From Paenibacillus foliorum (GTDB lineage: Bacteria > Bacillota > Bacilli > Paenibacillales > NBRC-103111), in the NCBI RefSeq assembly GCF_013141765.1, contig NZ_WHOD01000003.1, forward strand, positions 1-64,000: DNA of 64,000 nucleotides, in the 5' to 3' direction. Below, in pieces: positions 29,901-37,732 of this stretch; positions within the stretch are counted from its first letter, which is position 1; each line of letters opens with the position of its first letter. Below the pieces are notes generated by a model. That model was not told where the DNA came from. It made no database searches and was given only the letters and a program-made list of their open reading frames with translations. The position numbers and the translations under genes are program-made.

Positions 29901-30619
29901 ACAAATCCATAGGGGGCTTCCAGCTGAATGGAAGCAGGTACTTCTGTTACTCTCAGGTCATCGAAGGAGACCGTTCCAACCTGATTGGAGCCAATGGCAA
30001 AGCGAATATAGGTCAGTGGACTGGTGGTCTCGGACCGAAAAGAAAACTGCGCCCCCACCAACTTGCCGTCAACATATACATCATACTTCCTTGAAGCCGT
30101 GTCCAGCACAATATGAATTTGATACCAGGTACCTGCTGTGAAAGTCTGCAGCTTGGTATTGGTCCCACCATTGTAAGCCTTTATGCTGTTACCTTCGAGC
30201 GATATATTGATGCCTGTTTGATTAGTGCTATTAGAGTTATTAATATAGGGAGCCGACTTAATTCCCTCAATTTCATCACTCTTAACACGGTAATCGACAA
30301 CAAGTTGGCCGCTCAAGCTAATATTTTTCCGATCTGCATTTACTGTACCGTTCGTATTGATTTTTGTAATTTTTACATTTTTATTACTAACATCGCCCGC
30401 ATCCTCCTCAACCATCACCGAGCCTGAGGCCACTGTAGTGCCCCAGTTCGATCCACTCAAAGCAGCTGTAGGATAATTATCGAAACGCTCATCCACGTAT
30501 ACAGAAGCAGGTGCAGCTCCAAACGCCACCGAAGGTGCACCAGATATCACTAACAGCATGAACGCGGTCATTAGCAGCGCAGCAGCAGCCATTGGGTATT
30601 TTATTGTCAAATGTCTCAT
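26990..30619 (-). CDS. S-layer-anchored protein: LamG-like, four Big2, cohesin-like, FN3 and three SLH domains
   Basis: This is a 1209-residue exported cell-wall protein. In order: signal peptide (1-35); a concanavalin/LamG-like domain (39-228, WYQIHIVLDTASRKYDVYVDGKLVG ... VSFDDLRVTEV); four Big2 immunoglobulin-like repeats (about 229-560, each with VDxxGxVTGxxxGxTVITAxYxG); and a cohesin-like domain (563-710, FDFDPAVLKLEEVV ... GGHIAYVATRMG ... YATLNFKVL). Then come fibronectin type III (722-808), a beta-rich linker, and three SLH modules (about 1027-1200, FAPTALTTRAEFAALLVRSL, FYPDDKLSREEMAVMLVRAY, FQPTQWTNRAETAQAIANLL) that bind pyruvylated wall polymer. AAGGAGG precedes ATG 30619. It lies 18 bases after the dockerin-bearing gene in the same operon, suggesting a small scaffold for that protein. 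Confidence 0.85.
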   Translation of the reverse strand: MRHLTIKYPMAAAALLMTAFMLLVISGAPSVAFGAAPASVYVDERFDNYPTAALSGSNWGTTVASGSVMVEEDAGDVSNKNVKITKINTNGTVNADRKNISLSGQLVVDYRVKSDEIEGIKSAPYINNSNSTNQTGINISLEGNSIKAYNGGTNTKLQTFTAGTWYQIHIVLDTASRKYDVYVDGKLVGAQFSFRSETTSPLTYIRFAIGSNQVGTVSFDDLRVTEVPASIQLEAPYGFVIGHTHTSKVTSNYPDGTIGDVTKAAWYDSSNTAIAQVDAKGVVTAKGIGSAVITAHYAGKTASTTIDVASDVVLNGLQLDAAAYSIQQGAERATVVTAVYSNGLRNVTAAAKYSSNNSSVASVNGAGLVTGNSPGTTVITAIYGSKSAAATVTVYPVLTDLQLDTGAYSLQAGESHKTVVSAIYSDQSVRDVSLSSTYMSTNSSVAWVDRAGTVTGLSAGTTVITATYAGKSVSSNVAVSSVKLDSEGYVLQLGTSRQTTVLLQTSNGSELNVSGLASFSSSNPAVAEVDGAGKVTGKQDGSTVITAVYGQSRAVANVTVSQLGYSSQVTLPATGKSSLQVHLWAVGADPLYGIQSSFDFDPAVLKLEEVVTELFAGSREEIGANSFVRKVDGKLTGFENVTIQGGHIAYVATRMGTDAASGAKPYATLNFKVLNASGDTQLRISGTAASALAGNSIVKAPLTGVTATFDSDLPPAGTDTTPPSAPVVSVSGKTQTSVSLSWTAATDNVGVVGYKLYMNNDPTAAATVTGLTYTLTGLQPRTSYNFTVKAADAAENLSEGAAISVLTSVYTTNPSKGGGGNVPLEAVSGDKQSLKIGDLQPDTNGKLVLVLGTGKKQLLLPAEAVIALKSPNGKLEVQSEKGTVSIPLQVLKSLTALLGSEAVAKDAQISLKISAVDRQEAESLAGSASKTKDALVKSASQVLQFELSIITKDGVEKKLAFFNEPIEIKIPFDGSSGLNEQLLGVYYLNEQTKEWEYVGGLIDTVNKQITVKLNHFSVYTVLEYNKTYKDLPSGHWAFDAVNILSAKHIVNGIDAEHFAPTALTTRAEFAALLVRSLGLSAPKAIALPFNDVSSQAWYAEAIAAAYEAKLIGGRTAATFYPDDKLSREEMAVMLVRAYEVAAKGTKLQATSSSSFTDESKVSSWAVGSVNAAKNAGLMNGMESGEFQPTQWTNRAETAQAIANLLRLLP

Positions 30620-30637
30620 TGAAGCAAGCCTCCTTCC

Positions 30638-33600
30638 TTATTGTTTATTGATATACAAGCCGAGCAGAGACAGGTCCACAATCGAAATGATTCCATCTCC
30701 GTTCAAATCGTACAAGTATGGGAAGTTCACTCTATCGCTAGCTACCGTTCGCCCCTGCTCCTTCCACAGATTAGTCAGCTCAGAGACCGCAGCCTGATCA
30801 CCATTGACCCGAATCATCCCAGCTTGCTTATCGATAAATGTATCATTGCCGCCGCTAAGTACTAATTTCATCCCCTCATCTTCAACCGTAATAGCCTGCA
30901 AAACATCGCTGCGCGTAGAATAAGTCTGCACAGGAGTTACGGAAAAGCTGCCCGTCTCGCTATCAGGAGCATATTTGGCCACAAAATAAACCCATTCTCC
31001 AGCCCTATAGGCAGCAGGAGCCGCCGAATCGGTCAGCTTGACCATAAGCTTATCCGAGTTAGCAAATTGAACAGTAACCCCATTATTATCAGAGACTCTA
31101 ACATTTGTCGGATCCCACAGCGCTTTCGTGTAAAGATCATCCATAACCTTGCCATTCGTTGTGGTGAATCCCGCGTTCAGCTGATTAATATCAGCACTTG
31201 ATAGCCATGTCGGTTTAGCCGTGCCGCCTGCTGGGGCATTAACCGCCTTCAAGCCGGGCCAACCGCTTATTTTTGCCGTGCCTGCACGAATTTCACTAGC
31301 GGAAGCTTCTCCCGAATCCTGTGTTAAATCTAGCAACGGAGAGCCATCTGCTGCATAAATACCATTTATCCGTACCATGTTAGGATCTATGCTTCCAGGC
31401 ACATAGGGATAATCGGGAACCGACATGTACGGCAGACCGATCAGCTGATTCAATGATTTATAGCTTTGATCGGAGCTGAATTGAACGGCTAACACGTTAT
31501 AAAGCGATTTTCCATTCGTAATGTAATACTGCTTCGTAATATTCGAATTAGCCGTAGTGACACCTGTATCTTTCCGAACATAATAGTTAGTCGTCGCCAT
31601 ATTCGAAGTAGAAGCCTTCACATCATCGTATATCCACTTGTCGTTAGCGTCTTTAAAATACATGCCCATAACTCGATCAATTTTGGGTCCTTCTGAGGTT
31701 ACAGTTCCAGAATCTATCAGATTTTCTGTAAAATCAGTTCCGGATACCGAGATTGTCAGGGGCTGTCGGTTATCATTTTTGAAATACGCCGACACTTTAC
31801 CTTTACGAAATGTATATTCCTCCAGCTTCTGCTGCTCGATAGGTACCCATGCATATTTCTGCAGCATATGGTGCAGCGCAACAGGACCATGTACCGCAAT
31901 ATGGCCCAAATTGGCCGTTTCTCCATAGGATGGAATTAAGGAGCTAGGTCCTTTAATCAAAAAGCGTCCCAAATCCGAATTCAACTCTTGAGCCCAATAA
32001 GACAAGCCTGAAAAATTACCCATATTAAAGCTGGAGCCACCGCCTTCATTGTGCCGTGAGCCCGCAAAAATCCAGCCATCGGCAGAAAGGCGTGAGTTGA
32101 AATATTCGGCCATTTCCATGCCATCCGCATGAATGATGCTTTTGAAATCTCTAAATGCAGCATTATCATCTGGGATCTCATTGATAATTTCAGCTAGATC
32201 GCTCAGCGATACGCCTGCGTAGCTAACGTCAAATCCGTTCACCTCATAAAAAATTTGTTTGCCGTCGACCTCCTGCCTTGCCTCTTTCCGAAATCCTCCT
32301 TCCTTCGGCAGATTCGTTCCAGGAATTCCTTTTGTATAATAATCGTAAATTTCATTTTTCAGTGCCTGATCATCATACAGTACCGCCAGCTCAATACCTC
32401 CCAGCAGCGCTACAAGCGCCTGGTTCTGAGATTTCTGCGTGCTAAATTTGGTTACCCGAGTCAGCCATGTCCACATAGAATAAGCCGTCTCCTTACCCTC
32501 ATCCAGCTGCTCTGGTGTGAAGAGTTCTTGACCATACTTCAAAGTGCTCGCCAAATTATGAAGACCAAATGCGGTTGTCGGATAGTCAGCACCTGTAGTG
32601 CTTCCACTGACATAATAAGGCACATAGGCTGCACCGCTATTCTTAGCACCATCCAAAAGCTTATCCGAATTAGCCGGATTATCGATCGTTTGAACACGAT
32701 TATGCAAGTAGAAATCAAGAGCTTTTCTCGCCTGCTTAGCTAGCAGCTCATCCTGTTTACCCGACAGCTTCCACATATAAGCAAATAGGCCTGCGGCTCC
32801 AAAGCCCGCTTCCGTGCTGCTGTTTTGTTGATCCATACCGATAAACGACGCATTGTCAAAAATTACGGTTCCCACAGCCTGATCCAGCATCAGCTCGAAA
32901 GTCATCGTGTAAGCCGGGTATTCCGCATCAAAGATACCGCTTAGCTCCTTCCAGCTCCCATCTGTCGGACTACCATAAAATATTTTGCTGCCCACTAGCA
33001 GACCATTTTTATCGTTATAACTGATTTTTGCTGCCACTCCGCGCCCATCTGCTGCTATAAATCCAGGCAATGTTCGGTACTTGACGGAAAACACCCGATA
33101 ATCGCCTCCAAATTGCCGTGTTCCGTTCGACGAAGCATTGGCCAGCATGCTGACCGAAGCAACTGTATCTGTTGAAGTGGAAACGATCTGTGCTCCCTTA
33201 CCGCTCAAACCGTTAGAGCTCTTTTGATCTATGGTCACCGCAGTTCCGTTTGGTTTATTTTCTTTCCAGGCAGGCGTCGCATCGAAATTTGCATTTGGAA
33301 TTGCTGCCGCTCCTTTATTTCCGACCTGAACTCCAGCTGATCCGGCTGCTGTGGAAATCGATGTATCCAACCGCATCAGTCGAATGCCGTCCCAGTAGAC
33401 CGTTCCCGACGCGCCATCCAGACCTGCTTCCACAACAATACTGTCGGGCTGCACCGAAGGTACTGTCACCAGACCGCGGATTTCCGTCCAATCCTGTGTG
33501 CCTTTGCCACCGCCGCCTTCATTAAATACATAAGGGACTTCAAGTACTGCACCATTGGCATTCTTGAAGGAAACCTTCGCGTACACCCCTTGGCCTGAAC

Positions 33601-34198
33601 CGGTTACCTGCTCCTTTTTTACATACGCGCTAAACAGCATTAAACTGTTAGGCTTTAAGGTTACAGTCGCTGGATTCACATGATCAACCAGCACGTTGAG
33701 CGGGTTCGTAATGGTTTGTGTAAGAACACCACCGCTCTCTGACAACGCTTCCATTTTTATCATTCTTGCAGCTTCATAAGCAGCTTGCACATCATTTACC
33801 CAAGTCAATTGCGCAGCTCCTGTATAGCTCCAGTTATCCGGTGCACCTGCATAAGAAGTACCCGCCTCAAAGCCCATATTCGAAACGATGTTACCCGTTA
33901 ACAGGTTTCCGTTGCTTACAGTCACCTTCTGCGGAAAGTTATCTGTTCTGCCGTCAGGCTGTTGATTAGCAAGCAGATTGTTTTTGAAAAATTGCAACTG
34001 TTTCTCCGCCACGCTTATATCTGGATACACCCGGTCTACCCTATCCAAAAAAAGATTCGCATCTGGCGTAATCGCAGCAGCAGCAGCAGCCGTTGGCACA
34101 GATACAGAGACACTCGTAAAAGCCGACACCGACACAGCTAGTGCGAGCATCGCCGCTCCCCAAGATTTGTGCTTTCCCACATTTTGTCCTTGTTTCAT
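30638..34198 (-). CDS. Large secreted carbohydrate-active-like protein with C-terminal dockerin-like segment
   Basis: This 1186-residue exported protein of unknown catalytic family starts at ATG 34198 (MKQGQNVG), with GGAGGG 8 bases upstream. It has a signal peptide to about residue 45, then two CBM4/9-like beta-sandwiches (SNMGFEAGTSYAGAPDNWSY ... VYWDGIRLMRLD, and NANFDATPAWKENKPNG ... VIFDNASFIGMD). A helical alpha/alpha-barrel-like part follows (KLSGKQDELLAKQARKALDFYLHNR ... EVNGFDVSYAGVSLSDLAEI ... GWIFAGSRHNEGGGSSFNMGNF), then a beta-rich region (LTISVSGTDFTENLIDSG onward). This layout recalls polysaccharide lyases, but I recognise no lyase active site. The last 60 residues hold one degenerate (VNGDQAAVSELTNLW) and one good (DLNGDGIISIVDLSLLGLYI) calcium-loop repeat, as in dockerins. 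It is operonic with the SLH-cohesin gene. Confidence 0.7.
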   Translation of the reverse strand: MKQGQNVGKHKSWGAAMLALAVSVSAFTSVSVSVPTAAAAAAITPDANLFLDRVDRVYPDISVAEKQLQFFKNNLLANQQPDGRTDNFPQKVTVSNGNLLTGNIVSNMGFEAGTSYAGAPDNWSYTGAAQLTWVNDVQAAYEAARMIKMEALSESGGVLTQTITNPLNVLVDHVNPATVTLKPNSLMLFSAYVKKEQVTGSGQGVYAKVSFKNANGAVLEVPYVFNEGGGGKGTQDWTEIRGLVTVPSVQPDSIVVEAGLDGASGTVYWDGIRLMRLDTSISTAAGSAGVQVGNKGAAAIPNANFDATPAWKENKPNGTAVTIDQKSSNGLSGKGAQIVSTSTDTVASVSMLANASSNGTRQFGGDYRVFSVKYRTLPGFIAADGRGVAAKISYNDKNGLLVGSKIFYGSPTDGSWKELSGIFDAEYPAYTMTFELMLDQAVGTVIFDNASFIGMDQQNSSTEAGFGAAGLFAYMWKLSGKQDELLAKQARKALDFYLHNRVQTIDNPANSDKLLDGAKNSGAAYVPYYVSGSTTGADYPTTAFGLHNLASTLKYGQELFTPEQLDEGKETAYSMWTWLTRVTKFSTQKSQNQALVALLGGIELAVLYDDQALKNEIYDYYTKGIPGTNLPKEGGFRKEARQEVDGKQIFYEVNGFDVSYAGVSLSDLAEIINEIPDDNAAFRDFKSIIHADGMEMAEYFNSRLSADGWIFAGSRHNEGGGSSFNMGNFSGLSYWAQELNSDLGRFLIKGPSSLIPSYGETANLGHIAVHGPVALHHMLQKYAWVPIEQQKLEEYTFRKGKVSAYFKNDNRQPLTISVSGTDFTENLIDSGTVTSEGPKIDRVMGMYFKDANDKWIYDDVKASTSNMATTNYYVRKDTGVTTANSNITKQYYITNGKSLYNVLAVQFSSDQSYKSLNQLIGLPYMSVPDYPYVPGSIDPNMVRINGIYAADGSPLLDLTQDSGEASASEIRAGTAKISGWPGLKAVNAPAGGTAKPTWLSSADINQLNAGFTTTNGKVMDDLYTKALWDPTNVRVSDNNGVTVQFANSDKLMVKLTDSAAPAAYRAGEWVYFVAKYAPDSETGSFSVTPVQTYSTRSDVLQAITVEDEGMKLVLSGGNDTFIDKQAGMIRVNGDQAAVSELTNLWKEQGRTVASDRVNFPYLYDLNGDGIISIVDLSLLGLYINKQ

Positions 34199-34629
34199 CT
34201 TGTTTTCCCTCCTGTATTCATGTTTTTGGGTACAACAAATCAAGGGGAAGTAACCAACTGCTCCCCCTGATTGTAAGTATTAATAAAGGCACTTCACCAA
34301 AATAATTTTGTGCCTTTAGTGCGAAACGAAAGCCGATCAAGTTCTATGACAACTAGAACTGGAAAACCTACCTCTAGTTTGACTAATACTCATTTCCGTT
34401 GGAATAATCACCCAATTATCGCCAGAAAATCCAGTTAGATCAATCTCAATTCAGAAATTGGGCAAATCATATGCAGCTTTTCCTGTTCAACGAGTTTCAA
34501 ATGTTTGAACCTGAAATCAGCGGTCGATCCTCTTAGCTTTCAGGATTTATTCCAATGCGTATGTGCCTCTTACGTTGATTGCAGAGCTGAGCATGGAGTC
34601 TGTCAAATCACATCACTCCACTTAATCAG
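34199..34629 (-). promoter_or_regulatory. Promoter and long structured leader of the dockerin/SLH operon
   Basis: This 431-base gap has no ORF. On the minus strand TTGACA (34601-34606), 17 bases and TGCAAT (34578-34583) form a fair promoter with a start near 34571, leaving a leader of about 370 bases. The leader contains several inverted repeats: CCTGAAA/TTTCAGG (34510-34544), TTCAAA-TG-TTTGAA (34496-34509), AGTTCTA/TAGAACT (34340-34360) and AAAGGCAC/GTGCCTTT (34285-34317). I match it to no known riboswitch. Confidence 0.5.
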
Positions 34630-35700
34630 CTATTGCTGCTGAAGCAGCTCGCTGATCAGCAGCAGCGCCAATGCTTGCCCATACGGAGTCGGCGTAATCT
34701 TCACTTCGTTGTACGCCTCCACCGTAGGCATAACCGGCGTGCCGCCGGACACCCCATGCACCGCGCCGTATACATCGACGTGGATCATGACCGCGTCGGC
34801 CGCCTTGCGCACCGCTTCGCGAAGCTCAGCTTGCAACCCTGCATCGGCGATCAAGCCGCTGCGCAGCGCTACCGCAAAGCCGTAGGCGATGCCCGCCGTC
34901 GCCGACGTCTCCAAGTAAAAGTCCGGCCGGTCCATAACGGTATGCCACATACCGTTCGCTGTCTGAAGCCGGACCAAGCCTTGCACCAGCGCCGTATACC
35001 GCTCGCCCACCTCAGGCGGGATATCGGCCAAATGCTTCACTTCGGCGATGATCTCCGGCACGCCGAAGGCCACCCATGCGTTCGCGCGGCCCCAGCGCGC
35101 AGCCGACATGTGGCTGCGATGCAGCCCGTCGAAGCCGTGGAACAGCACGCCCGTCGCCTCATCCTGCAGAATCTGCAGATGAACGACGACCTGCTTCACG
35201 GCTTCCTGCGCCATCGCCTTGTCGCCGGTCAGCGACGCGAGCCGCGCCAGGAACAAGGCGCCGACAACTAGCGTGTCGGCCCACAGCTGCTCCGGGAAGT
35301 CGACGCCTTCCGTCACCGTGTGCTCGAAGCCGCCTTCCTTCGTACGCGGCGCTTCGTGCATCAGCCACTCGCCGTGCTCACGCACGAGCGGCATCCACTC
35401 CGCCGCAGCGAACGGCTCGCTGCGCAGCATTTCCGTCAGCGCGGCAAACGGTGCTGTCGAGTTAATAACGCGCTGCGCTGCCGCCTTATGGCGATTGTCG
35501 CGCATCCAGCGCCACAAATAATCGCGAACCGCCTCTGAGCCGCCGATCGCTTCGCCATATTTCACTGCGGCGATTAATCCTACGCCCGGCTTCCAGTCCC
35601 AATTGTACATGTTGCGCTGCCAATCGCTCTCCGGTGCGGTTACCATGTACTCATATACCTGCTGCGCCTTGCTCAGCAGCTTTTCTCTATCCATCCTCAT
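34630..35700 (-). CDS. GH88/GH105-type unsaturated glycuronyl hydrolase
   Basis: This 356-residue cytoplasmic protein (no signal peptide) forms an alpha/alpha six-barrel. Such enzymes remove the unsaturated uronic acid left at the non-reducing end of oligosaccharides by polysaccharide lyases. Typical stretches are YNWDWKPGVGLIAAVKYGEA, QLWADTLVVGALFLARLA (with the catalytic-region Asp), HGFDGLHRSHMSAARWGRANAWVAFGVPEI and FYLETSATAGIAYGFAVALRSGLI. It resembles YteR/YesR. GAGGAGG lies 6 bases before ATG 35700. The gene is much richer in G+C than its neighbours (44 of 60 at 35041-35100 against 29 of 60 at 37081-37140), hinting at a different origin. Confidence 0.87.
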   Translation of the reverse strand: MRMDREKLLSKAQQVYEYMVTAPESDWQRNMYNWDWKPGVGLIAAVKYGEAIGGSEAVRDYLWRWMRDNRHKAAAQRVINSTAPFAALTEMLRSEPFAAAEWMPLVREHGEWLMHEAPRTKEGGFEHTVTEGVDFPEQLWADTLVVGALFLARLASLTGDKAMAQEAVKQVVVHLQILQDEATGVLFHGFDGLHRSHMSAARWGRANAWVAFGVPEIIAEVKHLADIPPEVGERYTALVQGLVRLQTANGMWHTVMDRPDFYLETSATAGIAYGFAVALRSGLIADAGLQAELREAVRKAADAVMIHVDVYGAVHGVSGGTPVMPTVEAYNEVKITPTPYGQALALLLISELLQQQ

Positions 35701-35732
35701 CGCAACCTCCTCTTAATGTTTTGTTTATCTAT

Positions 35733-35789
35733 GCTTCTCACTTCTCACTTCTCGTTTCTCACTTCTCACTTCTCACTGCTCACTTCTCG
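35733..35789. repeat. Heptanucleotide tandem repeat between GH105 and permease genes
   Basis: About eight copies of a 7-base unit (TCACTTC, with variants TCGTTTC and TCACTGC) follow one another, filling the gap up to the permease stop at 35791. It ends 33 bases before the GH105 start on the minus strand. It replaces any visible terminator here and may be unstable in copy number. Confidence 0.75.
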
Positions 35790-35790
35790 C

Positions 35791-36657
35791 CTACCCCTTC
35801 ACCGAACCGATCATCGCACCTTTAGCAAAATACTTTTGCAGGAACGGATAGATCAATAAAATCGGCACTGTCGCGATAATGATCATCGCCATTTTGACCG
35901 TCACGCCTATTTTTGGCGTATCCCCTGACATCGCCGCATCAACGGCATCGCTGGTCATCTGCACCAAAATTTGCCGCAATAGCACCTGCATCGTCATTTT
36001 ACTAACATCGCTGTTGTACATAACCGCTTGGAAAAATATATTCCACTTCGAGACCGCATAAAACAGCGTCAACGTAGCGATAACCGGTAGTGAAATAGGA
36101 ACAATGATACGCAGCAATACTCCGATATCGTTACAGCCGTCCATCTTAGCCGACTCCTCCAGCTCGGACGGAAGTGACCGGAAAAAGCTGACCATAATCA
36201 TCAGGTTAAACACGCTCAGCGCACTTGGAATAATTAAGGACCAGAGTGAATTGAGCATACCTAGCTGCTTTACCAGTAAATAGGAAGGGATAATTCCTCC
36301 ATTAAACAGCATCGTGAAAAAAGCGATAAACAGCATTACACTTGCACCCTTAACCGACCGTTTGGAAAGCGGATAGGCCAGAGTCGTTGTCAGCACCATA
36401 CTTATCGCCGTGCCTACAACGGTAATAAACACCGTATTTTGCAATGTTTGAATGAACTGACGATTTTGGAACACCACGCTGTATGCTGCCGTCGACCACT
36501 GCTTAGGCCAAAACAACAGCTGTCCTTCATATACCAAATGCGACGCGGAGAACGACATTACCAATACATTCCAGAACGGGAATATCATCATTAACGCCAG
36601 TAAACCTAGGAGCGAATAGTTAATTATTTCGAATCCTGTACTTTTTTGCCTTTTCAT
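35791..36657 (-). CDS. Carbohydrate ABC transporter permease, LplC/YtcP type
   Basis: This 288-residue permease of the CUT1 family has six membrane segments and the cytoplasmic EAA loop ELEESAKMDGCNDIGVLLRIIVPISLPVI. It ends in the characteristic YPFLQKYFAKGAMIGSVKG. GGAGGAG precedes ATG 36657. With the LplB-type gene (38 bases upstream) and the receptor it forms an importer for oligosaccharides. As is usual for this group, no ATPase gene is present and a shared MsmX-like ATPase is presumably used. GH105 follows downstream, so the cargo is probably an unsaturated uronic-acid oligosaccharide. Confidence 0.88.
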   Translation of the reverse strand: MKRQKSTGFEIINYSLLGLLALMMIFPFWNVLVMSFSASHLVYEGQLLFWPKQWSTAAYSVVFQNRQFIQTLQNTVFITVVGTAISMVLTTTLAYPLSKRSVKGASVMLFIAFFTMLFNGGIIPSYLLVKQLGMLNSLWSLIIPSALSVFNLMIMVSFFRSLPSELEESAKMDGCNDIGVLLRIIVPISLPVIATLTLFYAVSKWNIFFQAVMYNSDVSKMTMQVLLRQILVQMTSDAVDAAMSGDTPKIGVTVKMAMIIIATVPILLIYPFLQKYFAKGAMIGSVKG

Positions 36658-36695
36658 CGATTATCTCCTCCCTCGAGGTTTGGTGTACTACATGG

Positions 36696-37661
36696 CTAGA
36701 ATAAGGAATTATCACTAGTCTTTTTAGCCAAATAATTGGAGCCAAGTATTAGAACAAGCCCAACTGCCGATTTAAACAGCCCTACCGCTGCCGCAAAGCT
36801 GAAGTTGCCTTGAAGCACACCGGCCTTAAACACATAGGTATCAAATACCTCCGCCACATCACTAACCATAGGGTTACCCATCATATACAGCTGGTCGAAC
36901 GAAAGGCTCATAATATGTCCAATCCGCAATAGAAGCAGCACAACCACTGTGCTCATCAATGCGGGAATCGTAATCGATTTCATTTGATGCCAACGGTTTG
37001 CTCCATCCACTCGTGCCGCCTCATACAGCTCAGGATTAATACCCGCCAGCGCCGCCAGGAAAATAATGGTCCCCCATCCTGCTTCCTTCCAAATGCTTTG
37101 CAGCGTAATCATACCCCAGAACAGCTGTTTATCGAGCAGCAGCTGCACATTCGGGAAGCCCAATGCACGGACAATCTGTGTAACCAGCCCTTCCGAGTTC
37201 ATCAAGGTTATCGTTAATGAGCAAATGACAACCCACGACACGAAATGGGGTAAATAAATAATCGTTTGAATCGACCGCTGGAACCATTTTAACCGTATCT
37301 CATTAAGCAGCAGCGCCAATACAATCGGAGTCGGGAAAAATAACACTAAATTCAACAAACTGATTACCATCGTATTGCGCAGTACCAACCAAAAATCCGG
37401 ATGTTTAAAAAGCCGTTCAAAGTGGGCGAGGCCGACCCAATCGCTATGCAAAATACCAGCAAATGGGTTGTAATCCTGAAAGGCAAGAACAATTCCGTAC
37501 ATCGGTACGTAGTCAAAAAGCAGAATAAAAGCCATGCCAGGCAATGCCAGCAAATATAAGTAACGGTCCGTCCATAGCTTCTTCCAAAGCTTACCGCTCT
37601 CCGTACGGGCAGCAGCTGCCGGTCTTCTTCCTGGGTATGCGGCTTCCGTTCTTGTTGTCAT
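36696..37661 (-). CDS. Carbohydrate ABC transporter permease, LplB type
   Basis: This 321-residue CUT1 permease has an N-terminal polar extension (residues 1-30) and then six membrane segments. Typical stretches are YLYLLALPGMAFILLFDYVPMYGIVLAFQDYNPFAGI and the EAA loop PELYEAARVDGANRWHQMKSITIPAL, ending FSFAAAVGLFKSAVGLVLILGSNYLAKK. TAGGGAG precedes ATG 37661. It is co-transcribed with the receptor upstream and the LplC-type partner downstream. Confidence 0.88.
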   Translation of the reverse strand: MTTRTEAAYPGRRPAAAARTESGKLWKKLWTDRYLYLLALPGMAFILLFDYVPMYGIVLAFQDYNPFAGILHSDWVGLAHFERLFKHPDFWLVLRNTMVISLLNLVLFFPTPIVLALLLNEIRLKWFQRSIQTIIYLPHFVSWVVICSLTITLMNSEGLVTQIVRALGFPNVQLLLDKQLFWGMITLQSIWKEAGWGTIIFLAALAGINPELYEAARVDGANRWHQMKSITIPALMSTVVVLLLLRIGHIMSLSFDQLYMMGNPMVSDVAEVFDTYVFKAGVLQGNFSFAAAVGLFKSAVGLVLILGSNYLAKKTSDNSLF

Positions 37662-37732
37662 TATCCATCACTCCCTATAGAAAGCTTGGGTACGTGCCGA
37701 TAATCTGACACGCACCCTTTTGCCGCTCCATT

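Noticed and set aside
34633..35271. Long plus-strand open frames over the GH105 gene
   Set aside because: They are arginine/histidine-rich shadows caused by the high GC of the real minus-strand gene.
35733..35789. CRISPR array at the tandem heptamers
   Set aside because: The units are 7 bases and contiguous with no spacers, so it is a simple tandem repeat.
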